From NCBI GenBank assembly GCA_012064415.1, contig SSNU01000117.1:269916-333915 (forward strand): a stretch of DNA of 64,000 nucleotides, in the 5' to 3' direction. The stretch's first letter is position 1. Each line of letters opens with the position of its first letter. Below are positions 1-11,532 of the stretch, one piece after another. This stretch comes from Gyrodactylus bullatarudis. Its lineage: Eukaryota > Platyhelminthes > Monogenea > Gyrodactylidea > Gyrodactylidae. Made by a program: the position numbers and the translations under genes. Under the pieces are notes generated by a model. That model saw only the letters and a program-made list of their open reading frames with translations, was not told where the DNA came from and searched no databases.

Positions 1-671
1 TTTTTTATTGCGTTTTATGTTAAGCCTAAAAGGCAAAAAACATTTCACTGAAAGGAAAACATGGATGTAAGAGCAACAAATATACACAGACGGAGAAAAA
101 ATTCTTCTCTTTTCCAAGTCGGTATTTTTATATCTCTGCCTTTACTCAGCATATGGTCTTGTATTTTGAGTAGGGAATTATTTTTCTTTTTCAAATTTCA
201 TGCAAGTAAATGTATGTTATGAGAGCTATTAAATATATTATTGTAGATAGAAATGAGACATTTCTCAAAGAGTCAATAAAAGCCAACTTAAACTTTCAAG
301 ATAGAGAAAACAAATTTAACATGAATGTAATCCCGAAAAAAAGATGTTTTTACAGGGATAATATAGAATTAGAAACAAGTTGAAGATTTTTCAAATTTCA
401 ATATGACGCCAAATTCCCATTTTCTGAAAATTTTCACAATCAGAATTAGACAAGAAAGCCGCAAACATCACCCTTACCATTCTCGGCATATCCATCATTA
501 TTGAATTATCGAAATTCAATTTCCAAACAATAAACAAGGTGGAAAATTAGAACAGATTTAGCATAATTGATTATCTTGTCTAATTTGTCTTGTCTACCAG
601 CCCATTTTCAACGTCAAATAGTTAATATTCTCTCAGAAAATATCTTTCACTTGTTAGTTACAGTTATTTTA

Positions 672-929
672 CGAAATTAGTGGAAAATTTTTCGATATTA
701 GAGGAATCGTTGACAAAATTAGTGTACATTTTCTCGAATTTAGTGGAATGCTTAAACAAAATTACTGGAGAGTTTTCCAATATTAAGAGAATGAGATAAT
801 TGCAGGTTGGGATCTATTCGAATATAGTGGACAGTTTATAGAAATGAAGGGACATTATTTCGTCTTTAGTGGACAGTTTTTCGAAATTAGTAAAGAAGCC
901 TAACGTTATTAGTGGATTAGTTCGATTTC
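672..929. repeat. Degenerate tandem array of a ~22-bp motif
   Basis: A motif close to AAATTAGTGGACAGTTTTTC recurs about eight to ten times with variable spacing and many substitutions. Clear members lie near 674, 716, 735, 760, 820, 870 and 910. It reads as an old minisatellite rather than coding sequence, since no frame stays open. No function is visible. Confidence 0.5.
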
Positions 930-1617
930 ATAAAATAATGTTGAAATTCCTATGGCTAGAATGGAAAAAAAAGATTTTACTTCGTATCATGAGAGTAAAT
1001 TGAAATATTTGAAGCCTTGAGGAAAGAACCATTGAAGGCTGCAATTTTCGTTGTTAGTTAATACAGTATCAAGTAAGAATTTGATCTGACCAAATCTGGG
1101 ATATTTGCTGTCCGATAAGATTCAAGCAATTCTAAGGAAAAAAACTTTTCTTTTGTACCCTAGAAATCTCTTCTAATAATTCAATTAATATGGTCAGCAT
1201 TAGTTGTCAATATTTGAGGTCAATAAAAAAATATCAAACTCATGATAAATTCAGATGAATATCTCTCTCTTTTAAAGAGGAAATTTCCTCATACATCTGG
1301 TAGTGCCGCTCCTCTTATTCGATTGATATCTTCAATATCATCTTTTTATTTGAAGAATAATACTGTAAATCTATGAGAAATCAATTTTTATTGATTCTAA
1401 ATAAGTAGGTATATAAAAAGAAAGAAGGATTCTTCAACCCTGTTTTATTTTATTTGATATAGCCAATATATATATCAATAGATGTGTGTACATCTTGTCC
1501 TTTTATTTGAAGTTGGTAAGATGAGTGAACCCTGGGCGGGCAGTTTTATGACATTTGTAAATGATTGTTATCTCTCTTAATTTTTTAGTGTCTTTTCTAT
1601 AGATTGGTTTTTAAATT

Positions 1618-2248
1618 GAATCTGAAAACTAATGTTAGTCTTAAGACTCCCTGATAGTCTTGAGATTCCCTAGTTAGATAGGAAATCTGGAAACTCGGTT
1701 ATTCATTGTTACCCGGGAATCTAGAAACTCAAGGCAATCTTAAGAATCCCTAGCAAGTTAGGAAATCTAGAAACTCAAGGAAATCTTAAGAATCCCTTGG
1801 GAAGATAAAAACTTGAGAATTCGCTTGATTGATTAGAAAAATTTTGTGAATTTTTTAACAGGGTGGTGAAAAAAACAGAAAACGAATGAAAAAAACAAAA
1901 ATAAAATATTTAGTGGGTACTAGGCAAGGGTGAAATTTTTAACCTCAGATTAGTACCAACTTTTCTGATAGAACTATCAAAAAAATCGCCGCTCAATTTT
2001 CAATGAATTTTTACTATGCAATCACTAAAATCCGGAATATCTTGGGCCATTCAATGAGTTTCTTAATTTTTATCGGAGAAAAAAATATTTACCCCTAGCA
2101 TAGTGGGTGATTTTGTTATGATTTCAATTCCTGATGCTGAAAAATCAAGAATTGATCAAAAGAACATTGATGGATTCATATTCCCTATCTAACTAGGGGG
2201 TCTCAAGACTATCAGGGAGTCTTAAGACTAACATTAGTTTTTAGATTC
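1618..2248. mobile_element. Foldback element with ~65-bp terminal inverted repeats
   Basis: The left arm (1618-1682) and right arm (2182-2248) are near-perfect reverse complements over about 65 bp, with a shared core TTAGTCTTAAGACTCCCTGA. Inside the left half a ~40-bp segment is repeated in tandem (about 1718-1795). Positions 1915-2080 contain sequence related to the MITE at 12.5 kb, so one element appears to have inserted into the other. No transposase frame is present, so it is non-autonomous. Confidence 0.75.
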
Positions 2249-3957
2249 ACTGTAAAATATAAGGAAATTTTCTAATAATGCCATCTTTGAGACTTTTAAC
2301 TTTCTTCTTGAATAATTTCGTCTAGAGAAAAATTTGCTAAAATTAAAGCCTGTGGTTCTCTCACATGAAATCATTGATAATTTACGATCTTGCCTGAATT
2401 ACGATAGGCCGATATCATGATGAATGTCGAATTTGAATTCTTTTTCTAATTTCAACCCCTGATAACTATTTTCAATTGAATTAAATCATTGAAATTATTA
2501 AAAGTTTTGAGCTCAAAACTTCAAAATAGTGGCGATCTGTGCATTTTCCAAATTCAAAATAGCTTTACTTTTTTATGTTTGCATTCTTTCTTGTATTTTG
2601 TTGAAATTGTAAATTTTTATCTTCATATTCACTACTTTTTTATAGTGTAAACTTAAAATTCCTCAAGTTCCAGAAAATCCAATAGGGTTTCGGAGTCTTC
2701 CACCCAGAGTTATTTAGCAAAATCAAAAAAAATGCAATTTATTTTTCTCTCCAAGTGTATTTAAGTAAGCATTTTGGGCAAAAAAACCTTCAATTAAGTA
2801 ACAAGTATTAAAAAATGGGAGTATTATCTGATAATACCCATAGACAAGGAAGGGTTTATTACTGAAAGAAAAACTTTGCCAGGGAAACCAGCTAATTAAC
2901 CTAACCTGATATAAATAAATGATAAGAAATCTTTTTTATAACCATGATATATCCAAAACCATGCTTCTACACCAAAAACCCAGATTAACCTTGCTTTTAT
3001 AAATTTTTATAAACAAGATGAAATACAAGGCGATAAAACCAAAGAATTACGAACGTTTCCCCAAACTATACTGAGCCAATAAAAAAGTGTTAGCAGCTAA
3101 ACTTATGGTATACTTTTGATAAAACTGATTGATATCAAAGTGAGAATTTTTACAAATTACTCCATATTTCTTAAAGAATAGGTTGATAAATTTTTCTGAT
3201 TTCGAAATTGTCTCAGTTTTAAATCTTTAAGGAATATAAGTGATGATTGCTGTTGGACTTCAATGCGAGAGGTCCTAGGTTCAAGAGAGGATGATAAATG
3301 TGATAATTTACAAATTGTGATTTCAAATTCGAACACGCAAGGATTTTTAGGGCTGAATTAGTTTTTTCGTAAACGGAAAATTCGACAAGTTTATATGTCT
3401 TGTGGATTCAGTCTACTTTTAACGGATTTTTAACCCCTCAAGCCCCAGTGGGTCATATATATGGGACAGGTAACTATCTAAAGACATAGTTCTGTTTTAA
3501 AGAAACCTAAAAATTATTTATTGACCACTCTTCTGAAAGAGAAACTAATACTCTTTTCAGGGTCTAAACAGTGGTCATTTTTTGGGTCAATAACTCCTAA
3601 AGGCTGGTTTATGAAAAAAATTAAATATTCGTTATTCTTTAAGTCGTACTGGATCACATATAATTGTATCAACTCATTATAAACCCCCTTTCGATAGGAT
3701 ATCTATCAATCTTTTGGAATATGAAAATATCCCAGCTCTATCGTTTACCTGACATGTAATAAACCAGTTCAAAGAAACTAAAAATAAATGCTTGAGTGAA
3801 AAAATATATTCTGTTACTTTAAAGGTTAGCTGTACAGTTCTCTGATTGGTATTCCATGTCATAGTTGAATATTCTTTGCATTTATCCCCTAATATTATAT
3901 TATAGTTTTTCTTTCATTAATTCTAATGCTACTTAATATGAAGATGGAAATTTTGGA

Positions 3958-4330
3958 TTTTGGCTGGTTTCAAAGTGAGAGAGTGATCAAAAGTTGACTC
4001 TTCGGATCATGATTAGACAATGAAATCAAATATGCTAAATCAGATTTTGAGAATCGCCCCATCAACGTGCGAAGATCGAATTTTGATTTTTTTAATCATT
4101 TCACTACTTGAAAATAGATGATCTTGATGATGGTGATAATCGGTTTTATTGTGATCGCTTTCTGACTTTGAAATCAAAGAAATTCATTGACTCAAAGTTT
4201 CAAAATAAATGCCATGCTTTTCTTGTTCTTCATATCGAAGAAAGTTGGCCTCATGGTCTAGATTCCAAAGATTTTTGATCAAATTCGATTACTTGCTTGA
4301 TTGAGAATTTCGTAAATCATCATATAAACT
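3958..4330. repeat. Dispersed foldback repeat, GTGAGAGAGTGATCAAAAGT family
   Basis: A recurring imperfect palindrome carries 'gtgagagagtgatcaaaagt' on one side and a reverse-complement-like 'gatcgctttctgactttgaa' on the other. Related copies or pieces occur near 7.19-7.46, 16.69-17.17, 23.25-23.76, 33.94, 44.7-44.84 and 53.13-53.51 kb. They account for many short open frames in those places. No coding capacity is seen. Confidence 0.5.
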
Positions 4331-7300
4331 AGGTGTAATATCAAGAGAAATCGATTGTTTTCATCTGTACGAAATGCAACCTTCCCATACTTCTAGGTAG
4401 GGATATTATCAGGTTCACAATAAAAAGAGCGGAAGTTAGTTATTCCCGATTCATTCCGTATGCATACATGAATATGGCTGCTTATTTAGTCAGGTAAACC
4501 CTAGGGGAAGGTGTAAATTATCTTATTTTGCATAGTCTCCTTTGTAGAGACTACTATAACGTTTTAGAGTGGCGAAATTGCCTTAATTTTCTTTCATAAA
4601 TACGTTCTTGTTATTCTCTGTTTAATTTCCAGTACACGTAGAGCCTATGATATCGATAATACTACACTATTGGGGTTAACCAGATATTTTATGATCTTTT
4701 CATGGGTATACGACGTGTACAATTGAATTATATTTCTCTCTAATTAGATCCTACCCACAAGTTACTACCCACAGTTATTTTATATTAATCTACATCGTAA
4801 AAGTCTTGACTTAATTTACAAGTCCTTATTAAATGATACAGTTTTAGCAAAAGTTAATGGTTCTAAGACGAGTGAATATTTAGTTATTCACTGGTCCTCA
4901 TCCGACTATTACACCGGCTAGATATTCATAACAAAATGTATGAAAAAACAAGATCCTCTGATTGGTTCTCAAGATACTTGGAAAAACTCTTTGAAGACAA
5001 AAATTCTTCATTGGTACTGATATCTCTGACTGAAATTACATTTATATTTAAGCGTTAAACTACATTCAGATTTATCGAATAATAATAATACACAATTAAT
5101 AACTCAGATGCTTTATTATTGATTACGTGTAACGTCTTTTGTGTGAAATAATAGAACTAATAAAATCGTTTGCCTACATCACAGCTTTGCTATTCCAAGC
5201 GTAGAGTCTGTGCGCAACATGAATGTAAATAAAGGAAAGCTTTCTTGTTTTTTTTGTTGTTCATTTCTAGAACGAAGATGAAGAACACGAGGTTGAAGGT
5301 TGAAAAAAATGCAGCCCTATTAATCCATTCGAATGACCTGGAAGAGTCAAATCAGCCCTGAATAGTAGAGAAGAGCAATCAACAGCTTTTTATCTGGGAG
5401 AGAAATAAAATATTTTTATGTCAAAAATTATAAAAAAACCAAAAGGGGTGAAATTTGACTACCTCAGTGAAAAATGGGTAAGCCAGTACGACAAAATAAA
5501 AGTTTTTATGTCTCTCAGAATTTGCAGCCATTGTTAATACAATGAGTCTTTCAAAGATTTTACAAACCTCTTCCTATTAAAAAAATATAGCCATCTTTCG
5601 GATTTGATCTTTGATTTGTCTTACAGGATCGAAAATAAGATCTTTCTAGCATAATTTAGCCGAAAAGAAAAGTATTTTTACAATTGAAAGATGAATTAGA
5701 AAATGCAAATTTGGTTGATATGATTCTTATGATTTTTTCATCAAAAATACGAATATGTCAAAAATTTTTTGGAATCCTATTCATGTTGCTCATGTCATTC
5801 GAAATTTGAAAAATGACCATATTTTTCATTAAAAATTTTTTTTCTTCAGATCGAAAAAAAAATCTTTAACAAATTCGAATTTTCGATGAAAACATCGAGG
5901 TTTTCATAAAAATCACAGATATCAATTAGCTTAATCTAATAATTCTTGAAAACTGTTATATTCGGCTTATTTGATACAGGTCATTTTAAAGAATAGAAGA
6001 CTCCTCTACTGACCACTTTTTGGGTTTAAAAGAGACTTTAATTTTAATTCAACGTGTCGTGATGAGAAAAAGTATTTGACTGTCTCAGTACCGCAGTCTT
6101 TTAGACAAATTAAAATAGCAATCAATTGTGTTGACAAGTGAATGTAGCAAAAGTTGGAAATCAAAGCTTGAACATTTTTAATGAAAGTAAACATTCCGAG
6201 TACTTTTCCATTTGAAAAACTGAAACAATGGAATGTCAATTGATCGTAAAAGACTTTTCTTATCGCAAACAAATTCACACACAACCTAGAAAAGATTTTG
6301 GATCCCTCTTTTTTTCTTTTAGCAGTGCGTATGATTTCTTCTCTTCTTGATACATCTTTCCCTTTTTTTCACATGACTTTTCGCAGAAAAAGAGAGATCT
6401 TATGATTATTTCTTTTTTTTGTATGAAATAGTTTTTTCCTTCGCCTAGGCAAGAACTTTTCTTCTCAGTGGGAAAATAGGGAGTGTGTCTGCTAATACTT
6501 AAAATGCAGAAGAGAAAGATAGAGGGGTGGGGGCTGTGGATTTGAAAAAAAAGTGTGGGAAATGTAGCTGAAAACACTTTTGAATGGCAAATTGTTCCAA
6601 TTTACTGCTACATCTTCTACTTCTTTTCCCTGATTTTCAGTCAAGGGAGGAATTATATATATATATATGAGAGAGAAAAAGTTATCCCTCCATAAGTGAT
6701 TAACTGCGCAATTATCACTATAAGAGGAAAGTTTTGTAAACAGATCCGGATTAGATATATATATATTCCTTGCATTAGTATTTCTTATTTCTCTGATCCC
6801 TGGTTAATCAAATAGAATCACTCTCATCTGCTATTAATCTAGCAAATATATTCAGCAACTAAGACAAAACAACCCTGGGTCCGGTTTTCTAGTGTGATTT
6901 TGTTCTAGGGCCTTTAGCCTTATAAATAGATAGATGTCAAACATTTTCAGGTTGGAAAGCCAATCATATTGTTCACGGCGAATACTCGTCTCTGAGTAGT
7001 TTAGAATTTTAAGATTATTAAGACTCAAATGTAATCGATTTAGTCAAGGAATACAAATTTGGTTAATAAAGCCCAAAATTAATCAATAATCTTGTGATTC
7101 TAGAATATAAAACTACATTCTCGATGAATTATTAATTTTACATCAAGGTCTCAGAGTCTTTATTGCTTCTGTTGATAATTTCTTTGTTTTCAAGCTGTAA
7201 GAGTGATCAAACATTTTGTTTCAAGATAACCATCAGACAAGTGAGTTCAGATCAGATTGCCAGCAAATTTTGAAATAAATTTTAACTTTAATAATGTTTT

Positions 7301-8709
7301 TCGATCATTTACACTACTTGTAAATTTATTCATTCAAAAATTTAATAAGAATAATTAGTTTCCTTGTCTAATGGTGACCTTGAAATCAACAAAAATTTTC
7401 TTGCAAAGAAATTGAAGCAACGTGGGCCAAAAAATATTACTCTCTAAAAGCATAAATTTTCAAAAATATTTTTAAGCTTGAGCATTACTATGGGACCAAA
7501 TCAGGCCTAGCTATTACGTAAAAATCATGAAATTTAATATTAAGTCTAATGATATTCCAAAATTCAATTCTATTGATTTGATATACAAACCAAATCGACA
7601 CTAAGTGAAATCTTAAAAAATCACATACAAATATATCAGATGAATGGTGTAAGACAGTCTTCTCCGAATGGTCAATATGGAAAAAATTTGTATGAAACAG
7701 AATAAAAATAATAATTCCCAGTATGAATATAAGGTTCGTGAGGACTTCTCTCTTCTATGGAAGCATTGGCATAATCATAAAATTTTATTGGGATATTAGT
7801 ATTTCTTTCTCGAGAAAAGGTTTGGACAATTCTCATTCGGTAACTAGGCCGAGTTTGTGTGGGCACTGTTTCATTTAATTTTTTTATTTCCTTTTCGTCA
7901 TACAAAATTCTACAGTACTGTGTATTTCGTTTCGATTTTATTAGTAAATTAAGGAAATTCTTGGGTGTACACAGTGTACACTATACACTGTATAGTATAC
8001 AGTCTGCAGAGTGTAACCTTCCTTTCAAGTAAAAAAAATACCAGGCAATCTGGGCTACTCTTCATTTGACCCGAATAGACTAGGCATAGTTGAGTCGATA
8101 GAATTAGAAAAGAAAAAAAACCAATGAATCTAAAAAAACCTTACAGTTTTATTAGAAAGGTAAAGTCCTATCAAAAATTTGGAGTCTATAACATTTTTCA
8201 AGCTATAAGATTTACATATTTTAGTAATTTGATCAGCTTAATAAAAAATACATAATCCAAAGTATTTGAAATGGTACTTTTTCCATAATCGAGCAATAGG
8301 TTTCAAGATCATTTCAAGGTACAATCAAATTTGTTTAATATAATAAATATTTATTGTCTAATTATATCATATAAAAAAACATGATAGCATCAAAACTTTT
8401 CAGGGTATTTATATGAATCTTTTTCAGTATATTGAATGTATTTTCGGGCGGTTTCATTATATAATGATGGTGGTAGAAGTATAGGGATTTTAGTGAAGAA
8501 TCTATTTAATGTTTATATAGATAACACATGTATTGTTTAATAAATATTATTACAAGTATTATTATTCTTTTCAATTCAACTTAAATATTTCTTAGCAAGT
8601 TTTCGACATGTGTAGTTTCTTCGGTGTCTCAGGAGTCTTATTTTGCTAAACCCCATTAGATGGAATGTTACATAAATGGAGAAACCTTTTTTGAATCTTT
8701 TCCAGAATA

Positions 8710-8721
8710 AAGGACATTGAT
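8710..8721. repeat. Left copy of a 12-bp target-site duplication
   Basis: AAGGACATTGAT here is repeated exactly at 9377-9388, immediately outside the 8722-9376 element. The similarity extends four more bases with one mismatch. This brackets the compound hammerhead element as one insertion event. Confidence 0.75.
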
Positions 8722-8881
8722 TTTGAATAAGCACAAGGTAGAAATTACATTGTTATTAGACATTAAACCTACTAGCTAAGTGTGGTCACTGATGGAGATT
8801 GTCTTCTCACACCTAGATGTTAGAGTTCGGATAAGCAAGTGTCAATACCATAAGAGAGTCAAATAATATTCAACTCACGGT

Positions 8882-8934
8882 GGCAGATGTATACGCGTTT
8901 CGTCCTTATTAGGACTCGTCAGTACACCATAGCC
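8882..8934 (-). ncRNA. Type I hammerhead ribozyme, minus-strand copy
   Basis: Read on the minus strand, this is the same motif as the plus copy at 9176-9228: stem I GGC/GCC plus TGTA/TACA, core CTGACGA, stem II GTCC/GGAC with loop TAATAA, then GAAA, then ACG/CGT as a three-base-pair stem III. Predicted cleavage is after GTA, between 8892 and 8891 on the minus strand. All invariant core bases are present. Stem III has no loop nucleotides, so activity is more plausible as a dimer of two hammerheads, as known for short-stem-III examples. Confidence 0.8.
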
Positions 8935-8992
8935 TGGATTCGAAACCCGGGTCTTCAACGTTGTAAGGCAACGCTTCTAACCACTAGGCCAC
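8929..8992 (-). repeat. tRNA-like SINE head, minus copy
   Basis: On the minus strand the sequence has an A-box-like GGCCTAGTGGTTAG and a B-box-like GGGTTTCGAATCC about 30 bp downstream, the internal polymerase III promoter pattern. The anticodon-loop region differs by one base from the plus copy (CCTTA versus CCTCA). It does not form a full acceptor stem, so it is tRNA-derived, not a working tRNA gene. Confidence 0.65.
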
Positions 8993-9116
8993 TTAGCTAG
9001 TAGGTTTAATGTCTAATAACAATGTAATTTCTACCTTGTGCTTATTCAAAAAAAACCAGTGTGTAGGTGGTGTCAATACTATGGGAGTGTTTGAGTGATA
9101 GGAGACGAACGGGGGT

Positions 9117-9180
9117 TCTGGCCTAGTGGTTAGAAGCGTTGCCTCACAACGTTGAAGACCCGGGTTTCGAATCCAGGCTA
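9117..9180 (+). repeat. tRNA-like SINE head with A and B boxes, plus copy
   Basis: GGCCTAGTGGTTAG (A-box region) is followed by GCGTT, a 7-base loop GCCTCAC and AACGT, which resembles an anticodon arm with CTC (a glutamate-type anticodon). AGACCCGGGTTTCGAATCC follows as the T arm and B box, with one extra T compared with GGTTCGAATCC. The acceptor stem is at best four pairs. The head overlaps the start of the hammerhead at 9176. It probably supplies a polymerase III promoter. Confidence 0.65.
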
Positions 9181-9228
9181 TGGTGTACTGACGAGTCCTA
9201 ATAAGGACGAAACGCGTATACATCTGCC
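9176..9228 (+). ncRNA. Type I hammerhead ribozyme, plus-strand copy
   Basis: In order: GGC (9176-9178), bulge TATGG, TGTA (9184-9187), core CTGACGA (9188-9194), stem II GTCC (9195-9198), loop TAATAA, GGAC (9205-9208), GAAA (9209-9212), then CG and CGT closing a three-pair stem III, A at the cleavage position (9218), TACA (9219-9222), bulge TCT, GCC (9226-9228). Stem I has an internal loop opposite loop II, as needed for tertiary contacts in natural hammerheads. Predicted cleavage falls between 9218 and 9219. The conserved core is complete. Self-cleavage itself is inferred. Confidence 0.85.
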
Positions 9229-9376
9229 ACCGTGAGTTGAATATTATTTGACTCTCTTATGGTATTGACACTTGCTTATCCGAACTCTAACATCTAGGTG
9301 TGAGAAGACAATCTCCATCAAGTTAGTTTCACAAGGATATAGTAATAACCAGTGACCACACTTAGCTAGTAGGTTT

Positions 9377-9388
9377 AAGGACATTGAT
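9377..9388. repeat. Right copy of the 12-bp target-site duplication
   Basis: AAGGACATTGAT matches 8710-8721 exactly and abuts the right end of the hammerhead element. Confidence 0.75.
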
Positions 9389-9852
9389 ATTGCAGGACTC
9401 TAAATTGCAGAACAGTATTCAATATCTTTTAAAAAGGACTGGGGTATTTTTGCAGTCATGTGGAAAAGAAGAGTTCTTGCAGCAAAATTATCAGCAATCG
9501 TTTTTATATAATTATCGAAAGGCAAGTTTTAATCATATTCAAGACCAAGATCACGAAGCAAAAATTTTCCAAAAATTGGATATTAATCATAGATATTATT
9601 TGACTGATTAATAAAAGGAAAAAACTTTCTTCAAAGTTAATTTGTAATGAAAAATGGGAAAAGTCTTGTTGCAATTTTGGAATAAAGTTCAAAAAGAGAT
9701 CAGTATCAACAGCATTGTCAGGCAATGAAAAACATCTAATATTGACAATAATAGATTGAATTTTTGGAAAAATATGATTAAATAATAATAGATTATTATG
9801 GTTTCTCTAAATAATAATATATTAGAACGGTAATATTGCCGAACTTCATTAA

Positions 9853-10117
9853 GTATATATTATTACTCGATTCTAGACTCATGGGGCTTCTCCTGGCCTG
9901 GGCCCTCTTTGCACTTTAGGAATCCATCCATTAGTAACTGCCTTTTCCGTTTGCGTCTAATTGCTTGGTTCATTCTCCTCACTTCATTTGCATTAATTGT
10001 AAATTTAGTCCAGGATTAAGTCTGATGAGACCCGGCGAAATAAAACGTTTATCACTTATTAATTGCTTGTTCACGAACCCTCCCCATGAGTCTAGAATCG
10101 AGTAATAATAATATATA
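9853..10117. mobile_element. Small MITE-like element with ~34-bp inverted ends
   Basis: The left end (9853-9886) and right end (10082-10117) are reverse complements around ACTCGATTCTAGACTCATGG, differing by one inserted AT-rich triplet. The 265-bp element has no open frame. Its interior segment GATGAGACCCGGCGAAAT has a relative near 49.1 kb, so the family has other members in the window. Confidence 0.7.
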
Positions 10118-10297
10118 TATTTTTATTCAGAAGAGTTAAAAAATGAGTTATTATTCTCTCTGGTAAAAGTTGGTAAAGATAACTAAAAATCTGAGATATT
10201 TTCAGAGTCTTTAAAGTTAAGGTTAAGTTTATCAGAAAGAGGGCTCTGCATGGCAAATCCATAACCTGATTTATTCTGTGTTTTTTTGATTTTGAAG

Positions 10298-10369
10298 GAT
10301 CTCATTTGTTGAAAAGAGCGGCAGCGGCAGCAGTCCTTCGGAGCCACAAGGGATGTTATTCAGATACAG
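10298..10369 (+). CDS. Candidate isolated plus-strand coding exon
   Basis: This 72-nt stretch is much richer in G+C than its surroundings. It is bounded by an acceptor-like pyrimidine-rich tract ending in GAAG and by a donor CAG|GTGAGA. Two frames are open: one reads through KRAAAAVLRSHKGCYSDT (basic, alanine-rich, resembling a mitochondrial presequence), the other is serine- and glycine-rich. I find no convincing neighbouring exon on this strand, so gene, frame and function are unknown. Alternatively it is a chance G+C-rich island. Confidence 0.3.
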
Positions 10370-11532
10370 GTGAGAACCGTATTTATAGAGTGTAAAACTA
10401 CACCTTCATTCATTTCATCAATGTCGATTTTAGTGTATCTCAAGGAGGGTTTTTATAAAAGTGAGAACCATGGGGTGGATCTCAGATATAGACGAGATAA
10501 TAAACTTCTTTAAATAAAAAATTTATCATCCATCAGTTGATCCATCTAGTCATAGCATTGTTGTGTGATTGAAAAATAAAAAAATTCTAGAATAGTGTTT
10601 TCATTAACATCTTATTAAGTAAGCTCTTCAAACACTACTACTCAAAACCTTACATAAGATTCAAGGTATTTCAGTAGAAATGGGTCATGAATAGATCAAA
10701 AATTTGATCGCAGTTTCTTTTTATAGTCGGAACAGAAATGATTGAACCTCACGATAAAATGAGAAATTCGAAAAATTTCTATAAAAAGTTAAATTCGACG
10801 AAAACTAGGCCAATTTTTGAATTTCGAAAATGCCCCAAATTTTATCTTTTTAAACTTTCGAAAAGTTCTTATCAAAGAGTGAAATGCAGATATCTGGAAT
10901 CAAAATCATTCAAAAAGTATTCGAATTTGGCCGTGAAGGTTGAGTGAAACTTACTGGTTTCAAGGAAAAAGTCAAACTTTAAATTTTGGATAATTCTTCT
11001 TCGTTATAATCAAAAAATCGAGACAAATTTCTGTGAACTTTTTTCAGGCGAAATTTTATTCTTTCTTGATCCAAAGTATCAGCATTAAACACATTCAAAT
11101 CTTCGAAATTGATAAAGATTTTGCGCTTGAAAGTTGAAAATCCCACTACTATTGAAGAAAGAGTAGTGAAAAAGGTTAAGCAGAATTCAATGTTTTGGAT
11201 TTTTGGTCTAATCTTTAAATGAAAAATGGTTTCTACTTATGAGTAGTTATCATAATTTTAAAAATATATTTATGAATATTATAGGTCTGTTTCTCTATTC
11301 AAAATCATCTTTTGCAATGATTTATTCATCTATAGTCTATCATCAGTTTTTGTGAATATTGATTATTTATCAAAACTATCTGCATTTGTTCAAGAACTCT
11401 TGAGAGTCGGATTAAAAAGGATGCTCGATAGGAGCTCTGGGAAATTGTGTTTTTATAATAAGCAATTATTATTATTGATAAAATTTATTCTGCATAGTTC
11501 ATGGGATATTTAAAAATATTTCTCGATATATA

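Larger units (their letters stand above)
1..7600. other. Gene-poor AT-rich region, repeats only
   Basis: I see no supportable gene here. Open frames are short, of low complexity and lack paired splice signals. The visible content is a degenerate short tandem array near 0.67-0.93 kb, a foldback element at 1.62-2.25 kb, a foldback-family copy around 3.96-4.33 kb, and an AT dinucleotide run near 6.65 kb. A segment near 4.87-4.97 kb resembles part of the 309-bp unit at 37 kb. Confidence 0.6.
8722..9376. mobile_element. Compound tRNA-headed, hammerhead ribozyme-bearing retroelement
   Basis: This is a 655-bp insertion flanked by 12-bp direct repeats. The left unit (8722-8992) lies on the minus strand: tRNA-like head, hammerhead, body, tail. 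It meets head-to-head with a plus-strand array: tail (8990-9055, ending in an A run), linker, tRNA-like head (9117-9180), hammerhead (9176-9228), body, and the start of a second tail (9359-9376). The 18-mer CACTTAGCTAGTAGGTTT occurs at 8990 and 9359 (period 369) and inverted at 8765-8782. The right body has an extra ~33 bp relative to the left. tRNA-headed SINEs with hammerheads (schistosome Sm-alpha), retrozymes and Penelope-like pseudo-LTRs are known classes that use similar parts. No protein is encoded, so mobilisation in trans is inferred. Confidence 0.8.

Noticed and set aside
6006..6577. Overlapping minus ORFs of 92 and 100 codons
   Set aside because: Low-complexity Phe/Ser/Lys-rich frames typical of chance in AT-rich DNA.
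7672..7905. 77-codon minus ORF with a mixed-composition protein
   Set aside because: Composition is somewhat coding-like, but there is no family match by eye, no splice partner and no poly(A) signal positioned for it.
9117..9190. Functional tRNA-Glu gene
   Set aside because: A and B boxes are present, but the acceptor stem is incomplete, the B box has an extra base, and the sequence runs straight into a ribozyme in a repeated element.
10021..10040. Hammerhead-like core CTGATGAGACCCGGCGAAAT
   Set aside because: The two conserved core strings are present but the bases between them cannot form stem II, and no stem I or stem III partners were found. The related sequence near 49.1 kb has lost the CTGATGA.
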